A stretch of 64,000 nt of DNA, taken from positions 124,001 through 188,000 of the forward strand of contig NZ_JAKQXY010000001.1 in assembly GCF_023509825.1 (NCBI RefSeq), given 5' to 3'. This document shows, piece by piece, positions 36,259 through 46,791 of the stretch. The position numbers were made by a program, and so were the translations under genes. Position 1 is the stretch's first letter. Each line of letters starts with the position of its first letter. The DNA comes from Spiroplasma attinicola. GTDB lineage: Bacteria; Bacillota_I; Bacilli_A; Mycoplasmatales; VBWQ01. The notes beneath the pieces were generated by a model, which had not been told where the DNA came from, did no database searches, and saw nothing but the letters and a program-made list of their open reading frames with translations.

Positions 36259-38835
36259 ATGAAAAGAAAAATTATAATATCAACCGCAATTTTATCTTTA
36301 TTAACAATACCTTTATTAGTAACTGCCTGTGGTATTAATTCAAATATCAAGCATGATAATTATCAACCTGGTAATGATGATATTGTTAATTTATCAGATT
36401 GTAATAATTTATTTACTAACGATGATTTAACTTATAGTTATTTAACTATAACTAAAGAAAAAGTTGCTCTCAATATTTTATCAATTCTAAAATATAACAT
36501 TAAATCGGTAACACAAAATGATTATTTAATTACTTTTACTACTAAAAATGGAAATCCAGTCATAAACATCAATATGGTTAACAACTATAATATTATTTTA
36601 ACTGCCTCACAAGATAGTAAGTACTTACAAGGAAACTTAACACTTAATTTATCAGTAATCGATGATCGAACTGATATTAGTAAAATTAATTATGATGAAA
36701 ATAATTGATATTTATCATCTAGAAATACAATTGCTGATTTATTGACAAAATTTGAAATGGCAATTTACTTAACTATTAAAGATTCAAGATATCACTTAGG
36801 TGATTTCTTAAAAATCATAATTCAACATCAAGATAAAATTTACACAAATGCCGATGAAAATAATCATGAAGTATTAGATATTAATAGCAGTTATATCATT
36901 TCTGCTACTGCTGAAAATCAAAATATTGCTAATGGTTTCATTATCGGTACTGCAAAACTAACAATCTTTGCCAGCGATGAAAGACAAACTGTTGCAAATT
37001 TAAGTAATCAAATCTTTGATAACTACCATCCTGATAATTTAATTGATAATGGTAAAACATTATATAGTAACATTAGAGATATTATTAATAATCTATATAC
37101 TTTAGATGCAACAACTCAATCTGATTTCAATCTTACAATCAAAGATAATAATAATATATTAAGTAATAATCAATCAAAGCTAACAAGTCTAAACTATCAA
37201 ATAATTGTTGATGCAACAAATAGTAAGTATTTAAAAGATATCAATTCTAATTTAACAATTAATATTGTTGATAAAGTTATTCACTTAGACAAGTTAAAAA
37301 TTGATACATTCGTTATTAGACCAAGTATTGCCACTCAAGCAAAAACATTAAAAACTGATGTTTTAAGTCAAATTAGCATTGCAGCTAGTTTTCCAGGAAT
37401 AGAAAATTATCTAATTGTTAATTTAACTCAAAATGATGCAGAAATAATTGATGATAATCAATATTTAGATCCAACTAATGTCCAAGTTAATGTCGTTGCA
37501 GATGAAACAATGACAACTCAATATTTTGGTGGTAAATTAGATTTTAACTTATTTGTAATTGACAATCGGATTGATTTAAAAGACCCAACAATTACTAGTT
37601 TTATTAATAAAGCAATTTCAAGAATTGGTTATTCAACATTAAATAATTTAGCAGAACTGAAAGCAGCAATTTTAACAATAATTAAAGAATATAGTTCAGA
37701 TACAGATAATCAAAATATTAATGAAAATATTACTAGTGATGACTTAGATATTACTTTAGATGGTTATTCAAATGATAGTGATTCATTAAGTGAAGCAACT
37801 AATATTTCATTAACAATCAAAGCAAATAATAACTCACGATACATTAAAAATGAATTAAATCCAAGAAATATTAATATTAACTATGCTAAAGAAAAAAGTT
37901 CATTCGCTAATGTTTCAATGACCCCAATTGAATTTGTTGATTATGATGAAAATAATAACCCTCATATAATGACTCAAATTAATGAATCAAAAATTGCTGT
38001 TTATAACCAAAATTTAAATACTATCAAGTATAAAATTAATTATTACAAAGAAACAACTACTATTTTAGACTATAAAATTTCACAAGATGGCGAACATGAC
38101 TTTTGAGTTATCGAAACCAAAATCAATGATAATCATTTCCAAATTGATTATTATATTGATAATAATATTGTATCTACATATACCTTTGAAGGATATGGAG
38201 TAATTGCTGCCATTAATAAATATTCCCAAACTTTATACGTCCGACCAGATATTAGTGAAGAACATGATGGCATTGGAAATCTATATCTTATGAATTCTAA
38301 GCAAGAACTAACTCAAGTAGATTTATCACTAATAAATTCAACACCATTTAAAATTAATTTAATTAGAAGTTCAGAAACTACTTCTCAAATATATATTCAA
38401 AGCGACAATAAAATATATGCAATTAATGAAGACATTTCTGCAGTAGAACCAATTATTGAAAAATATGATATTAGCGACAATTATTTCTTTGACTATGATA
38501 ATCAAAATAATATTTATCAATTAAAAATTGATGGTTTATATCGCAATGGAGAATTAATTAAATCTACACCTCCAAACCCTAATCTTTTATATGATATTAG
38601 TGAATATGATCATGATTATAATTATAAATTTGTTAATAATTTTACAGTCGATAATCAAGAGAATTTTTATTATTTATACCGTGATACTGCTAATAACAGA
38701 TATAGTGTTGTTAAAAATCAAGCAATTATCTTTTCAATAACTGATCCAAATAGTTTAAATCAATATTTAAAAGTATTACCAAATGGAACTTGAGAACTAA
38801 CAATTGGTTCTAAAATTTATACGAATGAAAAATAG
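36259..38835 (+). CDS. Repeat lipoprotein, operon gene 2
   Basis: An 858-aa lipoprotein. The signal peptide MKRKIIISTAILSLLTIPLL ends in a lipobox LVTACG with Cys at residue 24. Residues about 40-530 hold some five degenerate beta-rich units of 90-100 residues; their most conserved part is a DSKYLQGNLTLNLSVIDDR-like segment (variants NSKYLKD..NLTINIVD and TQYFGGKLDFNLFVIDNR). The last third differs, with Asp/Tyr-rich repeats (KYDISDNYFFDYDNQNNIYQ) that suggest a beta-propeller-like or calcium-binding region. The last step to this call is by eye. Cell-surface, unknown function. Confidence 0.75.
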
Positions 38836-38848
38836 GGGGAAATTAAAA

Positions 38849-40555
38849 ATGAAAAAACGAGGACATTATTGATTAATCATTGGTGGAACATTACTTTTGT
38901 CAGGAACAATTGTTGGAACTTTAACTGCAACGATATTAACTTCTGATAAAACTCATTATTGAAATATCAATCCTTATCAAAAGTATGATTTTAATAAAGT
39001 TAAAAATACATTATTAAAAGCAGAAATAGCACCAGAATTAGTAACTCAATATTTAGAATTAACTAAAAAAATTACTGGTGTCACAAAAACCAATGAAATT
39101 ATTAAAGCGTCAGAACTATTAGATTTAGATAATAAAATTATCAACTCAATTTCTCAAAGAATAATTTGAAACAATGAAAATACCTATCAAGTGCAAAGTA
39201 AAATTGATCTTGTTAAACCAATCTTAATGCAATTTTACGAATACTATGATTATATTTATGTTAAACAAAATAACTTGCAAAATGATACTTTAAATAATAT
39301 GCAATTAAAAAGTTCTAATACTGATTTATATAAATGAAGTATTGGAGCAACTATTAGTGATTATAGTTTAATTAAAAACTATTTAACAAGTGCCCAAGAA
39401 GCCTGAATTAGTAAAATGAGTATGAGTTACATTCTTAAAACTTTCCTAAATAAAAAAATAGTTTTATATAACTCATTAATTGATGAAACTAATGATGAAA
39501 TTGCTAATATTAATCAAGAAATTAAAACATTATTAGGAAACAAAAACCAATTACTAGTCACTAAAATTGATGCTCAAAATCAAACTAGCTTAGTAAGTAA
39601 TATGTTGTCTGCAATTAACTCATGAGAGTCAAAACTTAAAGCAACATATTGACTAACTATAGGAGCATCTATTATTCAAATCGCTCTGTCATGATTTCCA
39701 ATAATAGCATGAGCATATGTTCCAATCACAATTGCTTGTGGTTATGCTTACACAACAACTGAAACAAATGCCAATAAAGATTTAAACATTCAAACTAATT
39801 CGCTTCAATTCAATCTTAAACATTTAAAAATATATAATGCAGTAATACATCCAATAGTGACTAATTTAATAAAAGACATTCTTAGTAATTTTGCAATTCG
39901 AATCGTAAAAATTGCATCAACTCTAGTAGGAGTAATAGTGGCATTTATTGGAATGGAAATTTTAAAAGAAGATTATACAATTGAAAAAAATATGTTTGCT
40001 GATATAAAAACAGAAGTTGCTAATCCCGATAGTAAAGTATCAAATGCAATTAATGATTATATCAGTAATCTTGATCAGCAAATAAACGATATTTCAATAA
40101 CAGTTAAGAATTTAAATATTAAAGAAAATGATTATATGAACCAAAAAGTATCATTTAATAATAAATTAAATGATCTAGCAAATCAAAATCAATTCCTCAA
40201 AGAATTTGATACTATGAATACTCAAACCTTTACTGAAACAAACCTTTTCACAACAAATCAAACTGAAAATTGAGAAAAAGCAGTTCAAAAAAAATATGGA
40301 TATTTGACAGAAAATTCAACTACTACTGATGACTTTATTACGGCATTTACTAACGAAAAAAATAACTTTAATAACAAATATCTTAATGCTCAAAATCAAG
40401 AACAACAATTTATTAATAACTATAACAACAATGATAAAGAATATTTCATCAAAAATTTATTATCATATATTGATAACCCATTAACAAATAATTCAACATA
40501 CTTTAATGATTTAAATCTAACCTGAAATAACTATGATGATATTTTAAGAAAGTAA
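38849..40555 (+). CDS. Coiled-coil protein with central hydrophobic spans, operon gene 3
   Basis: A 568-aa protein with AGGGGGA ahead of its ATG. The N-terminal span (YWLIIGGTLLLSGTIVGTLT) is followed by a helical region, a predicted coiled coil near residues 205-240 (LIDETNDEIANINQEIKTLL), a broad hydrophobic pair (ATYWLTIGASIIQIALSWFP, AWAYVPITIACGYAY), another span near residue 360 (IASTLVGVIVAFIGMEI), and a second long coiled coil to the end. Long helices around a hydrophobic hairpin recall alpha-helical pore-forming proteins, an inference from shape only. Confidence 0.7.
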
Positions 40556-40566
40556 GGAAATTAATA

Positions 40567-41559
40567 GTGAATAATATTGAAGTCAAACAAGTAAATCCAA
40601 AAATTAGATTAATTTTATTAATTGTTTGTAATTGACTATGAACTCCGTTATCAATCATTTTTATCGGTGAGTGAGCCTCTTTAGCTGCCACACTGCCTTT
40701 TTTCCAAGAACATAGTTATGTCTTTTGAATTTTATTAAGTTTTTGAACTGTTTTAATTTTTTTTAGTTTATTTTTCAGCTTAAGAATTGGTATCAAATAT
40801 CTGCCAAAAGATTTGCGTGAGCATTATCTTCAAAAAAATAATCAACAATTACAAAAAATCAAAAATCTTGAAGTTATTAACGTCACTCAATTATTTAATG
40901 TCACACCAATTTGTCAGGAAATCTATTCAAATGGACTATCTTGAATTGAAGCAAGCAATAATCGTTTAGTTGTCAATGGCAAAATTAATGATTTAGATTT
41001 TTCTTGAGGAATTGTTTCAGAAATGAAAAAAAATAATTTTAAAAGTTTTCTACTTACTATTTTATATTTTGGTCCAATTATCGGAATTTTTATTGCAATA
41101 TCAATAAGAAGACTTCTTAATTCAATTGATCTTTCAGAAAGAAGTGAAAGCAATGGTACTACCAAATATAAAAAATTAGGCTCTATTGACTTAGTTGCAA
41201 AAAATATCGGAGCAGTAAATTCTGAAAACTATTTGATTTTTGCAGCTAAACTGCAAAAACGAAGCGATTCAATCACCTTAATCCCTATTAATAACCAATA
41301 TCAATGACCAAAAAACCTTTCTGAAATACAAAAAGAAGAACTTGAAACTTTAATTAAAGAAATGTCAGATTTACCAAATATTTATATTTATCAAGATAAC
41401 ATCTCAATCATGATGAAAAAATATCATTACAATGTCAAAGATAATAATGAATTGCAAACATGAGAACTTCTAAAACAAGCAAACTCTAACAATGAAATTC
41501 ACTTTAATTACCTAAACAATGCTATTAAAATCTACCATATTTTTAATAAAACTATTTAA
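40567..41559 (+). CDS. Membrane protein, operon gene 4 (paralog A)
   Basis: A 330-aa protein starting at GTG 40567 (AAGGAAATT upstream). Two N-terminal spans (LILLIVCNWLWTPLSIIFIG and YVFWILLSFWTVLIFFSLFF), a cytoplasmic or external polar region (NNQQLQKIKNLEVINVTQLF), a third span (SFLLTILYFGPIIGIFIAIS) and a C-terminal soluble domain (SENYLIFAAKLQKRSDSITL ... WPKNLSEIQKEELETLIKEM). Paralogous to the next gene; their 3' parts are almost identical DNA. Unknown function. Confidence 0.7.
41269..41417 (+). repeat. 149-bp direct repeat, copy 1 (paralog A)
   Basis: By eye this stretch is identical, base for base, to 42348-42496 in the neighbouring paralog. Flanks on both sides differ increasingly, and the N-terminal halves of the two genes are much more divergent. 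Confidence 0.85.
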
Positions 41560-41576
41560 CTAAAGGAGACAAAAAA

Positions 41577-42671
41577 ATGAAAAAAACTAATAATAATGAA
41601 AATAATGCCATTAAAATAAAACAATTAAATACTAAATTTAGATTATTTTTATTCATTTTCTTTAATTGATACATAACTATTATAACTTTTGCTTTCGCTC
41701 CAATAAGTTTGCTAACAATTAACTTAGGCTGATTTTGAGATTTGATTATATCTATTTTTGATTTTTGTATTCCGGTTTTAATCCATCTTATTTTTATTCT
41801 AAGTATGGGAATTAAATATATGCCCGAAAACTATGCCTCACATTATGTCAAAAAAAATAATCAACAATTGCAAAAAATAAAAAATCTTGAAATTAATAAT
41901 GTTACACAATTATTTACTATTATTCCAATTTGTAACGAAACATACCAAAAAAATAAAAACTTTGAAAATAGAACTAAACAAGAGTTTAAAAAATTATCAT
42001 GAATTGAAGTTAGTGCTAATCGCTTAGTTGTGAATGGTAAAATTAATAATTCATATTTTTCGTGAGGAATTGTTTCAGAAATGAAAAAAACTAATTTTAA
42101 AGTTTTTTTACTTGCTATTTTATATTTTGGCCCAATTATCGGCATCGTTTTTGGTTTCTTTCCGCAATTATTTGTTAATGCTATTTATGGTCAAAAAAAA
42201 TGATGAGATAATCTTCCTATTTCTACAAATCCAGGATTTGATCGCTATACAAAATTAGGAGGAATTGACTTATTTCCCTATAATGTTGGTAGAGTAAACT
42301 CTGAAAACTATTTAATCTTCGCAGCTAAGCTACAGAAACAAAGTGACTCAATCACCTTAATCCCTATTAATAACCAATATCAATGACCAAAAAACCTTTC
42401 TGAAATACAAAAAGAAGAACTTGAAACTTTAATTAAAGAAATGTCAGATTTACCAAATATTTATATTTATCAAGATAACATCTCAATCATGATGAAGAAA
42501 TATCACTATAATGAAAAAGATAATAATGAATTACAAACATGAGAACTTCTAAAACAAGAAAATTCCAACAATGAAATTCACTTTAATTATCTAAACAATG
42601 CTATTAAAATTTATCATATTTTTAATAAAAGCAATCCTAGCATAAAAGAATCTTTAACTATTGATAAATAG
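41577..42671 (+). CDS. Membrane protein, operon gene 5 (paralog B)
   Basis: A 364-aa paralog of gene 4 with AAAGGAGA before the ATG. It has the same layout: two N-terminal spans (FRLFLFIFFNWYITIITFAF region and LIHLIFILSMG), the KNNQQLQKIKNLEINNVTQL segment, a third span (FLLAILYFGPIIGIVFGFFP) and a C-terminal soluble domain nearly identical to paralog A. It differs by an insertion (WWDNLPISTNPGFDRYTKLG) after the third span and a 13-residue C-terminal extension. Last gene of the unit, followed by a perfect terminator palindrome. Confidence 0.7.
42348..42496 (+). repeat. 149-bp direct repeat, copy 2 (paralog B)
   Basis: Identical to 41269-41417. The repeat lies wholly within the C-terminal domain coding sequence. 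Confidence 0.85.
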
Positions 42672-42717
42672 AAGAACAAAGTTAAGAGTAAAAATTAAAT
42701 CTATATTGACATAATGT

Positions 42718-42752
42718 CAAAAAATAGTAGTTAAATTTAACTACTATTTTTT
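42718..42752. terminator. Bidirectional terminator between convergent units
   Basis: Near-perfect palindrome built on AAATAGTAGTTAA / TTAACTACTATTT with A and T runs at its ends. It serves the five-gene plus-strand operon and the minus-strand helicase gene, whose stop codon (42751-42753) touches it. Confidence 0.8.
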
Positions 42753-45700
42753 AAAATTGATTTAATTTAGCATTGATAATATTTTGAATTTTTCTTATTT
42801 CTCTATCAGAATGTAAATATCAATTTATATCTTTTATTCTAACTAAATCATACCCTTTAGTTTTAATAAATTTTTCCCTTGATAAGTCTGATAAATATTG
42901 ATCTGTTGTTGAATGATAATGATAACCATCAACTTCAATTCCCAAAATATAATTATTATTTTCATCTAAAACAACAATATCAATTCTTTTTGATCCTACT
43001 GGATATTGTTGACCCAACTTTAAATTATTTTTAATTAAACTAAGTTCATTTAACAACTTGTTATAAACTTCAGTTTCAAAATTAGAATCACTATAACTCC
43101 GTGCAGTTTTTATTTCTTGAATTGAATAAGTTCTTTGAATATCTTGGTCACAATCAAGAAAAGCAAGTCAGTTTCTAAAACTTTCGTAATCTTCTCCCGA
43201 ACCATTACCTAATGTCTTTTCATTAACAGATTTAATAATAATCATTTTAGTTTTAGCTCGAGAAACTGCAACATTTAAAGCATTACGACCACCTTTTCTA
43301 GCAACATAAGTACTCATAACTCTTGTTTCTGGTGTATAAACAATTGACATAATTACTAAATCTGCTTCATCACCTTGAATATTTTCAATGTTTCTAATGC
43401 TTATTTTAGATTCCATAACTTTAGTTCAAAGACGTGGTTCATCAGATAATTTATCTTCTATTAATTTTTTTTGTTTAATATTAAAAGCTAAAATAATAAT
43501 AGTGTCATAGTCATTATGAATTACTTTTAAAATTTCAATAACTTTATTTGCTTCTTCATCATTAGTTCCTCTATCTCATTGCCCATTAATTTGAATTACT
43601 TCAATTGGAGTTTCAATATTTTTACCAATCTTATCAATTACTTCCAAACTTGATTGATAATATTCTTTAGCAGAAAATGACATTAAGGCTGCTGAATCAG
43701 CACGATAATTTTGATCTAACAATATCTCATTAACACCCTTATCTTTTACATAATCAAGTAAAGAAATTGCATTTTCCTCAACATCTGCTTCATCATATTC
43801 ATCAGCAATATCTCTAGTTGAAAATCATGCTGTTGGTCGCATTTGTTCTTGATCGCCTGCTACAACCTTAATTTTAGATAAATATAAAATTGGTAACCCA
43901 AGCTCAAGAAAAATTTGTGAAGATTCATCAATAATTGCATAATCAAAATGATTTTTACTATAACCCATAAAAATTTGCTCTGGAGTTGTCACAATAATTG
44001 GAAATAATTCTTTGATAATTGTAATATGATCATTAATAAATTTATTAGGTAACCTTCTTTTTGCTCTAATAGCATTAGCAAATTTTTTATATAAATTTAG
44101 TTTCCCAGAATCATATGAAAATCAATTATCAATTTTATCCATAATATTTTTAGATAAATAATTTTCTAAAAAATCTTCATCACTAATAAATGATTGATCA
44201 TTATTTCTATCATCTAATATTTGAGCATTTTCTGCAATTAATTGAATATTTTCAAATTTTGTTTTTTTAAAAGGACTAATATATTTTTCTAAATCATTAA
44301 TTTGACTTTCACTAGCAATTTTATAAGCAGCTTTAGAATTTTCAATAAACTTATCTTGATATTTTCATCAAAAAATATAACCATTCTTCTTAATACTATT
44401 TAAATTCGCCAAATTTTCTAAAAATATCTTCTCATCACTAGTACCAATTAAAGGATAATCATAATTTAAATTTAATAACGACATTCTTTTCATTTTAGAA
44501 TAATTATTACCATACAGTTTATAAGATTCAATAATACTATCGTATTCATTCTTTATTTTTAAATCATGAATAATATTTAACATTTTTACTTCTTTATTTG
44601 TAATTAAAGGTCTACTTTTTTTATTATAATTAAAAGCAAAACTAGAACGTTCTACAGTTACCAAAAATTCATTTAATTGTTGATAAAATTCTTCTTTTTT
44701 CATTTGTTTTGAATCAAAAGAAAAAAGTAAAAATTTAGATAATTTACCCATTCTTTTCTTAATGACATTTAATGCTGCCATTTTTTGCGACATAATAAGA
44801 GCACTTTTATTATTATACAAGATATTAGCAATAATATTAGCGATTACTTGCGACTTGCCAGTTCCTGGTGGTCCTCAAATAATCGTATCTTGGATCAATG
44901 CTGAAACTAAAGCTCGATCTTGAGAAAAATTACTTTCTTGAATCTTTACTAATCATTCATAATTATTTTCTATTTCATTTTTAATTTTATTTTCATAAAT
45001 TGCCTTATTTGGATTAGTATCAATAATACTTTCAATTTCATTATTATCAATAATTTCTTGCAGCAATTTTCTTAAGTAACCACCTTCAGGATTAAATCAA
45101 CCCATTATTAAACCAGGTTTAATTTCAATTTTTTGATTTTTAATTTCTTCTTTTTTAAAGTTTACAAATCTATCAATAAAAAAATTAATGTCTGTTGGTG
45201 TTACTGCTTGAATAGAAGCTAATATTTCTTTCAATAATTCTAAAAATGATTTTTCATCATCATCAATTGGATTTACTAAACTATATCCCATTCTTTCCAA
45301 ATAAAAAAATAACTTTTCATTAATTATCCAATTTGAATTATTTGTTATTCTTACTTTATTCTTAATAATCTCAAGATTAATTTCTTTTAATAATAAAGGA
45401 GCATTAAAAGCATAAAATTCATTTAAATCAGTTCCTTTTATAAAACAAGTGCCAATATAAAGGGGCGATAAACCTTTTTGATCAGTTTCATCTTTTACTT
45501 CTTTTTTATATTTTGTTCATTTCTTAATAAACTGCTGTTTCTCAACTTCTAAATTTTTAATAATTTGTTCCAAAGTTATTCTTACTTCTGATGCAATTAG
45601 TAAACCATTTTCAAAAATTCTTTTTAATTTATAATCATTCTCTTTACATATTCTTTTTACTTCTTGTCCTAATAATAAAGAATTATTATTATTATATATA

Positions 45701-45954
45701 AAATTATCTTTTTGTAATAAAATTTCTAATTCTTTTATTAAATTATTAATTCAATCTGTTGTTAATTCTAAAGTAAAATTTTTATTTGTAAAAATTTGTT
45801 CTAAAGATTTTACATCATCTTTAAACTTAACAAATAAATCAAAATGTTTCGGTGATGTTTTCGTTAATATTGCAGAATCACCTCTTTTAATATCTAATAA
45901 ATTATTTAAAAGTTTTGTATATTTTTTATCTTTTTCAACTTCTTTAATTAACAT
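42751..45954 (-). CDS. SF1 helicase fused to a restriction-like nuclease (MTES/DUF559 type)
   Basis: A 1067-aa protein. The N-terminal 340 residues have no motif I recognise. The SF1 (UPF1/Dna2-like) motor has Walker A WGPPGTGKSQVIANI (about residue 360), Walker B AIIDESSQIFL (about 673), motif III KVVAGDQEQMRP, LLDQNYRADS, ENIQGDEADLVIMSIV and motif VI LNVAVSRAKTKMII (about 896). The last 70 residues form a nuclease domain: RIDIVVLDENN, GIEVDGYHYHS (E-x-D of the PD-(D/E)xK fold) and LSREKFIKTKGYDLVRI, as in REase_MTES_1575/DUF559 proteins. Such fusions are common in defence islands. The coiled-coil gene is 28 bp upstream. Function in defence is inferred. Confidence 0.85.
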
Positions 45955-45981
45955 TACTAAAACCCTTCAAACTAAAATTAA

Positions 45982-46245
45982 TTAATCTTCTAATCTCTTA
46001 TTTGCCCATTTAATTTGTTCTAAAACTTTTTCTAATAATAGATTTTTTTCTTCACTTTGTGTATATGCAATTGTTAATTGCTTGTTAATTTCACTTAATT
46101 TAGAAAAATGTTCACTAGTTTCTTTTAATTGTTTACTTAAATTATCAACACTCTCACTTAATTTATTAAACATCACTAAACTATTTTTTATTGTTGTTAA
46201 CATAGAATTAATCTCTTCTAAAGACACTTTTAATTGTTTATTCAT
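45982..46245 (-). CDS. Small coiled-coil protein upstream of helicase-nuclease
   Basis: An 87-aa protein, almost entirely heptad-patterned helix: MNKQLKVSLEEINSMLTTIK, LSESVDNLSKQLKETSEHFS and AYTQSEEKNLLLEKVLEQIK. There is no signal or membrane span. GGAG lies 5-6 bases ahead of its ATG and its stop is 28 bp before the helicase-nuclease start, so both are likely translated from one message. Probably an oligomeric partner or sensor of the larger protein, from context only. Confidence 0.7.
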   Translation of the reverse strand: MNKQLKVSLEEINSMLTTIKNSLVMFNKLSESVDNLSKQLKETSEHFSKLSEINKQLTIAYTQSEEKNLLLEKVLEQIKWANKRLED

Positions 46246-46791
46246 ATCGCTCCAACTTTCTTTTTATAAAATTAATTATTATTTTTTAGTCATTATAGCA
46301 AAGTATCGAGGTAGGCAATAACAATATTTAAAAAAAAATAAGATTTTTTTTAAGATAAAAATTTTATTTTTAAATCTAATCATAAACTTTATTCACTCTA
46401 AATTAAAAAAGTATATATAATTAAAATTATTTCATTAGAGAGAAAAAAGGAAAATAGCAGAAAATAATGTAACTTATTTACCACAATATATATAATTTTA
46501 AGAAAATGGTACTAAAATCTAGTACCACTTTTATTTGACTTTAACCTTTAATTAAAATATAATATATAAGTTGTTTTTTAATTTACAATTTTCTTTATTT
46601 AACAGTATCGATTAAGTTTGTAAATAAAAACTGTTTACAAACAAAAATTATTTTACGACCATTTTAAAGAAAATTATCTTAATTAAATAAAATCTTAAGA
46701 CTTAAAAATCCAAATATAACATATAATGATTTTTCATATGCTAAATTTTCTTTAAACTAAATTTTATTTTATTAAAGAAAAAGGAGAACAT
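46246..46791. other. 546-bp intergenic region with a possible small RNA and deaD leader
   Basis: Divergent gap between the coiled-coil gene and deaD. A possible plus-strand promoter TTCACT (46392-46397), 18 bases, TATAAT (46416-46421) could drive a transcript of about 105 bases ending at the hairpin at 46503-46532. Further on, a perfect 9-bp palindrome GTTTGTAAA / TTTACAAAC (46616-46642) sits in the presumed leader of deaD. No convincing ORF. Confidence 0.45.
46503..46532 (+). terminator. Orphan intrinsic terminator
   Basis: Stem AAAATGGTACT-like with core TGGTACT / AGTACCA, 7-base loop and CTTTTATTT after it. No annotated plus-strand gene ends here, so it may terminate a short RNA. Confidence 0.55.

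Noticed and set aside
40923-42145. Minus-strand ORFs inside the two membrane paralogs
   Set aside because: They are mirror images of the duplicated plus-strand coding sequence, so their mutual similarity is explained by the paralogs.
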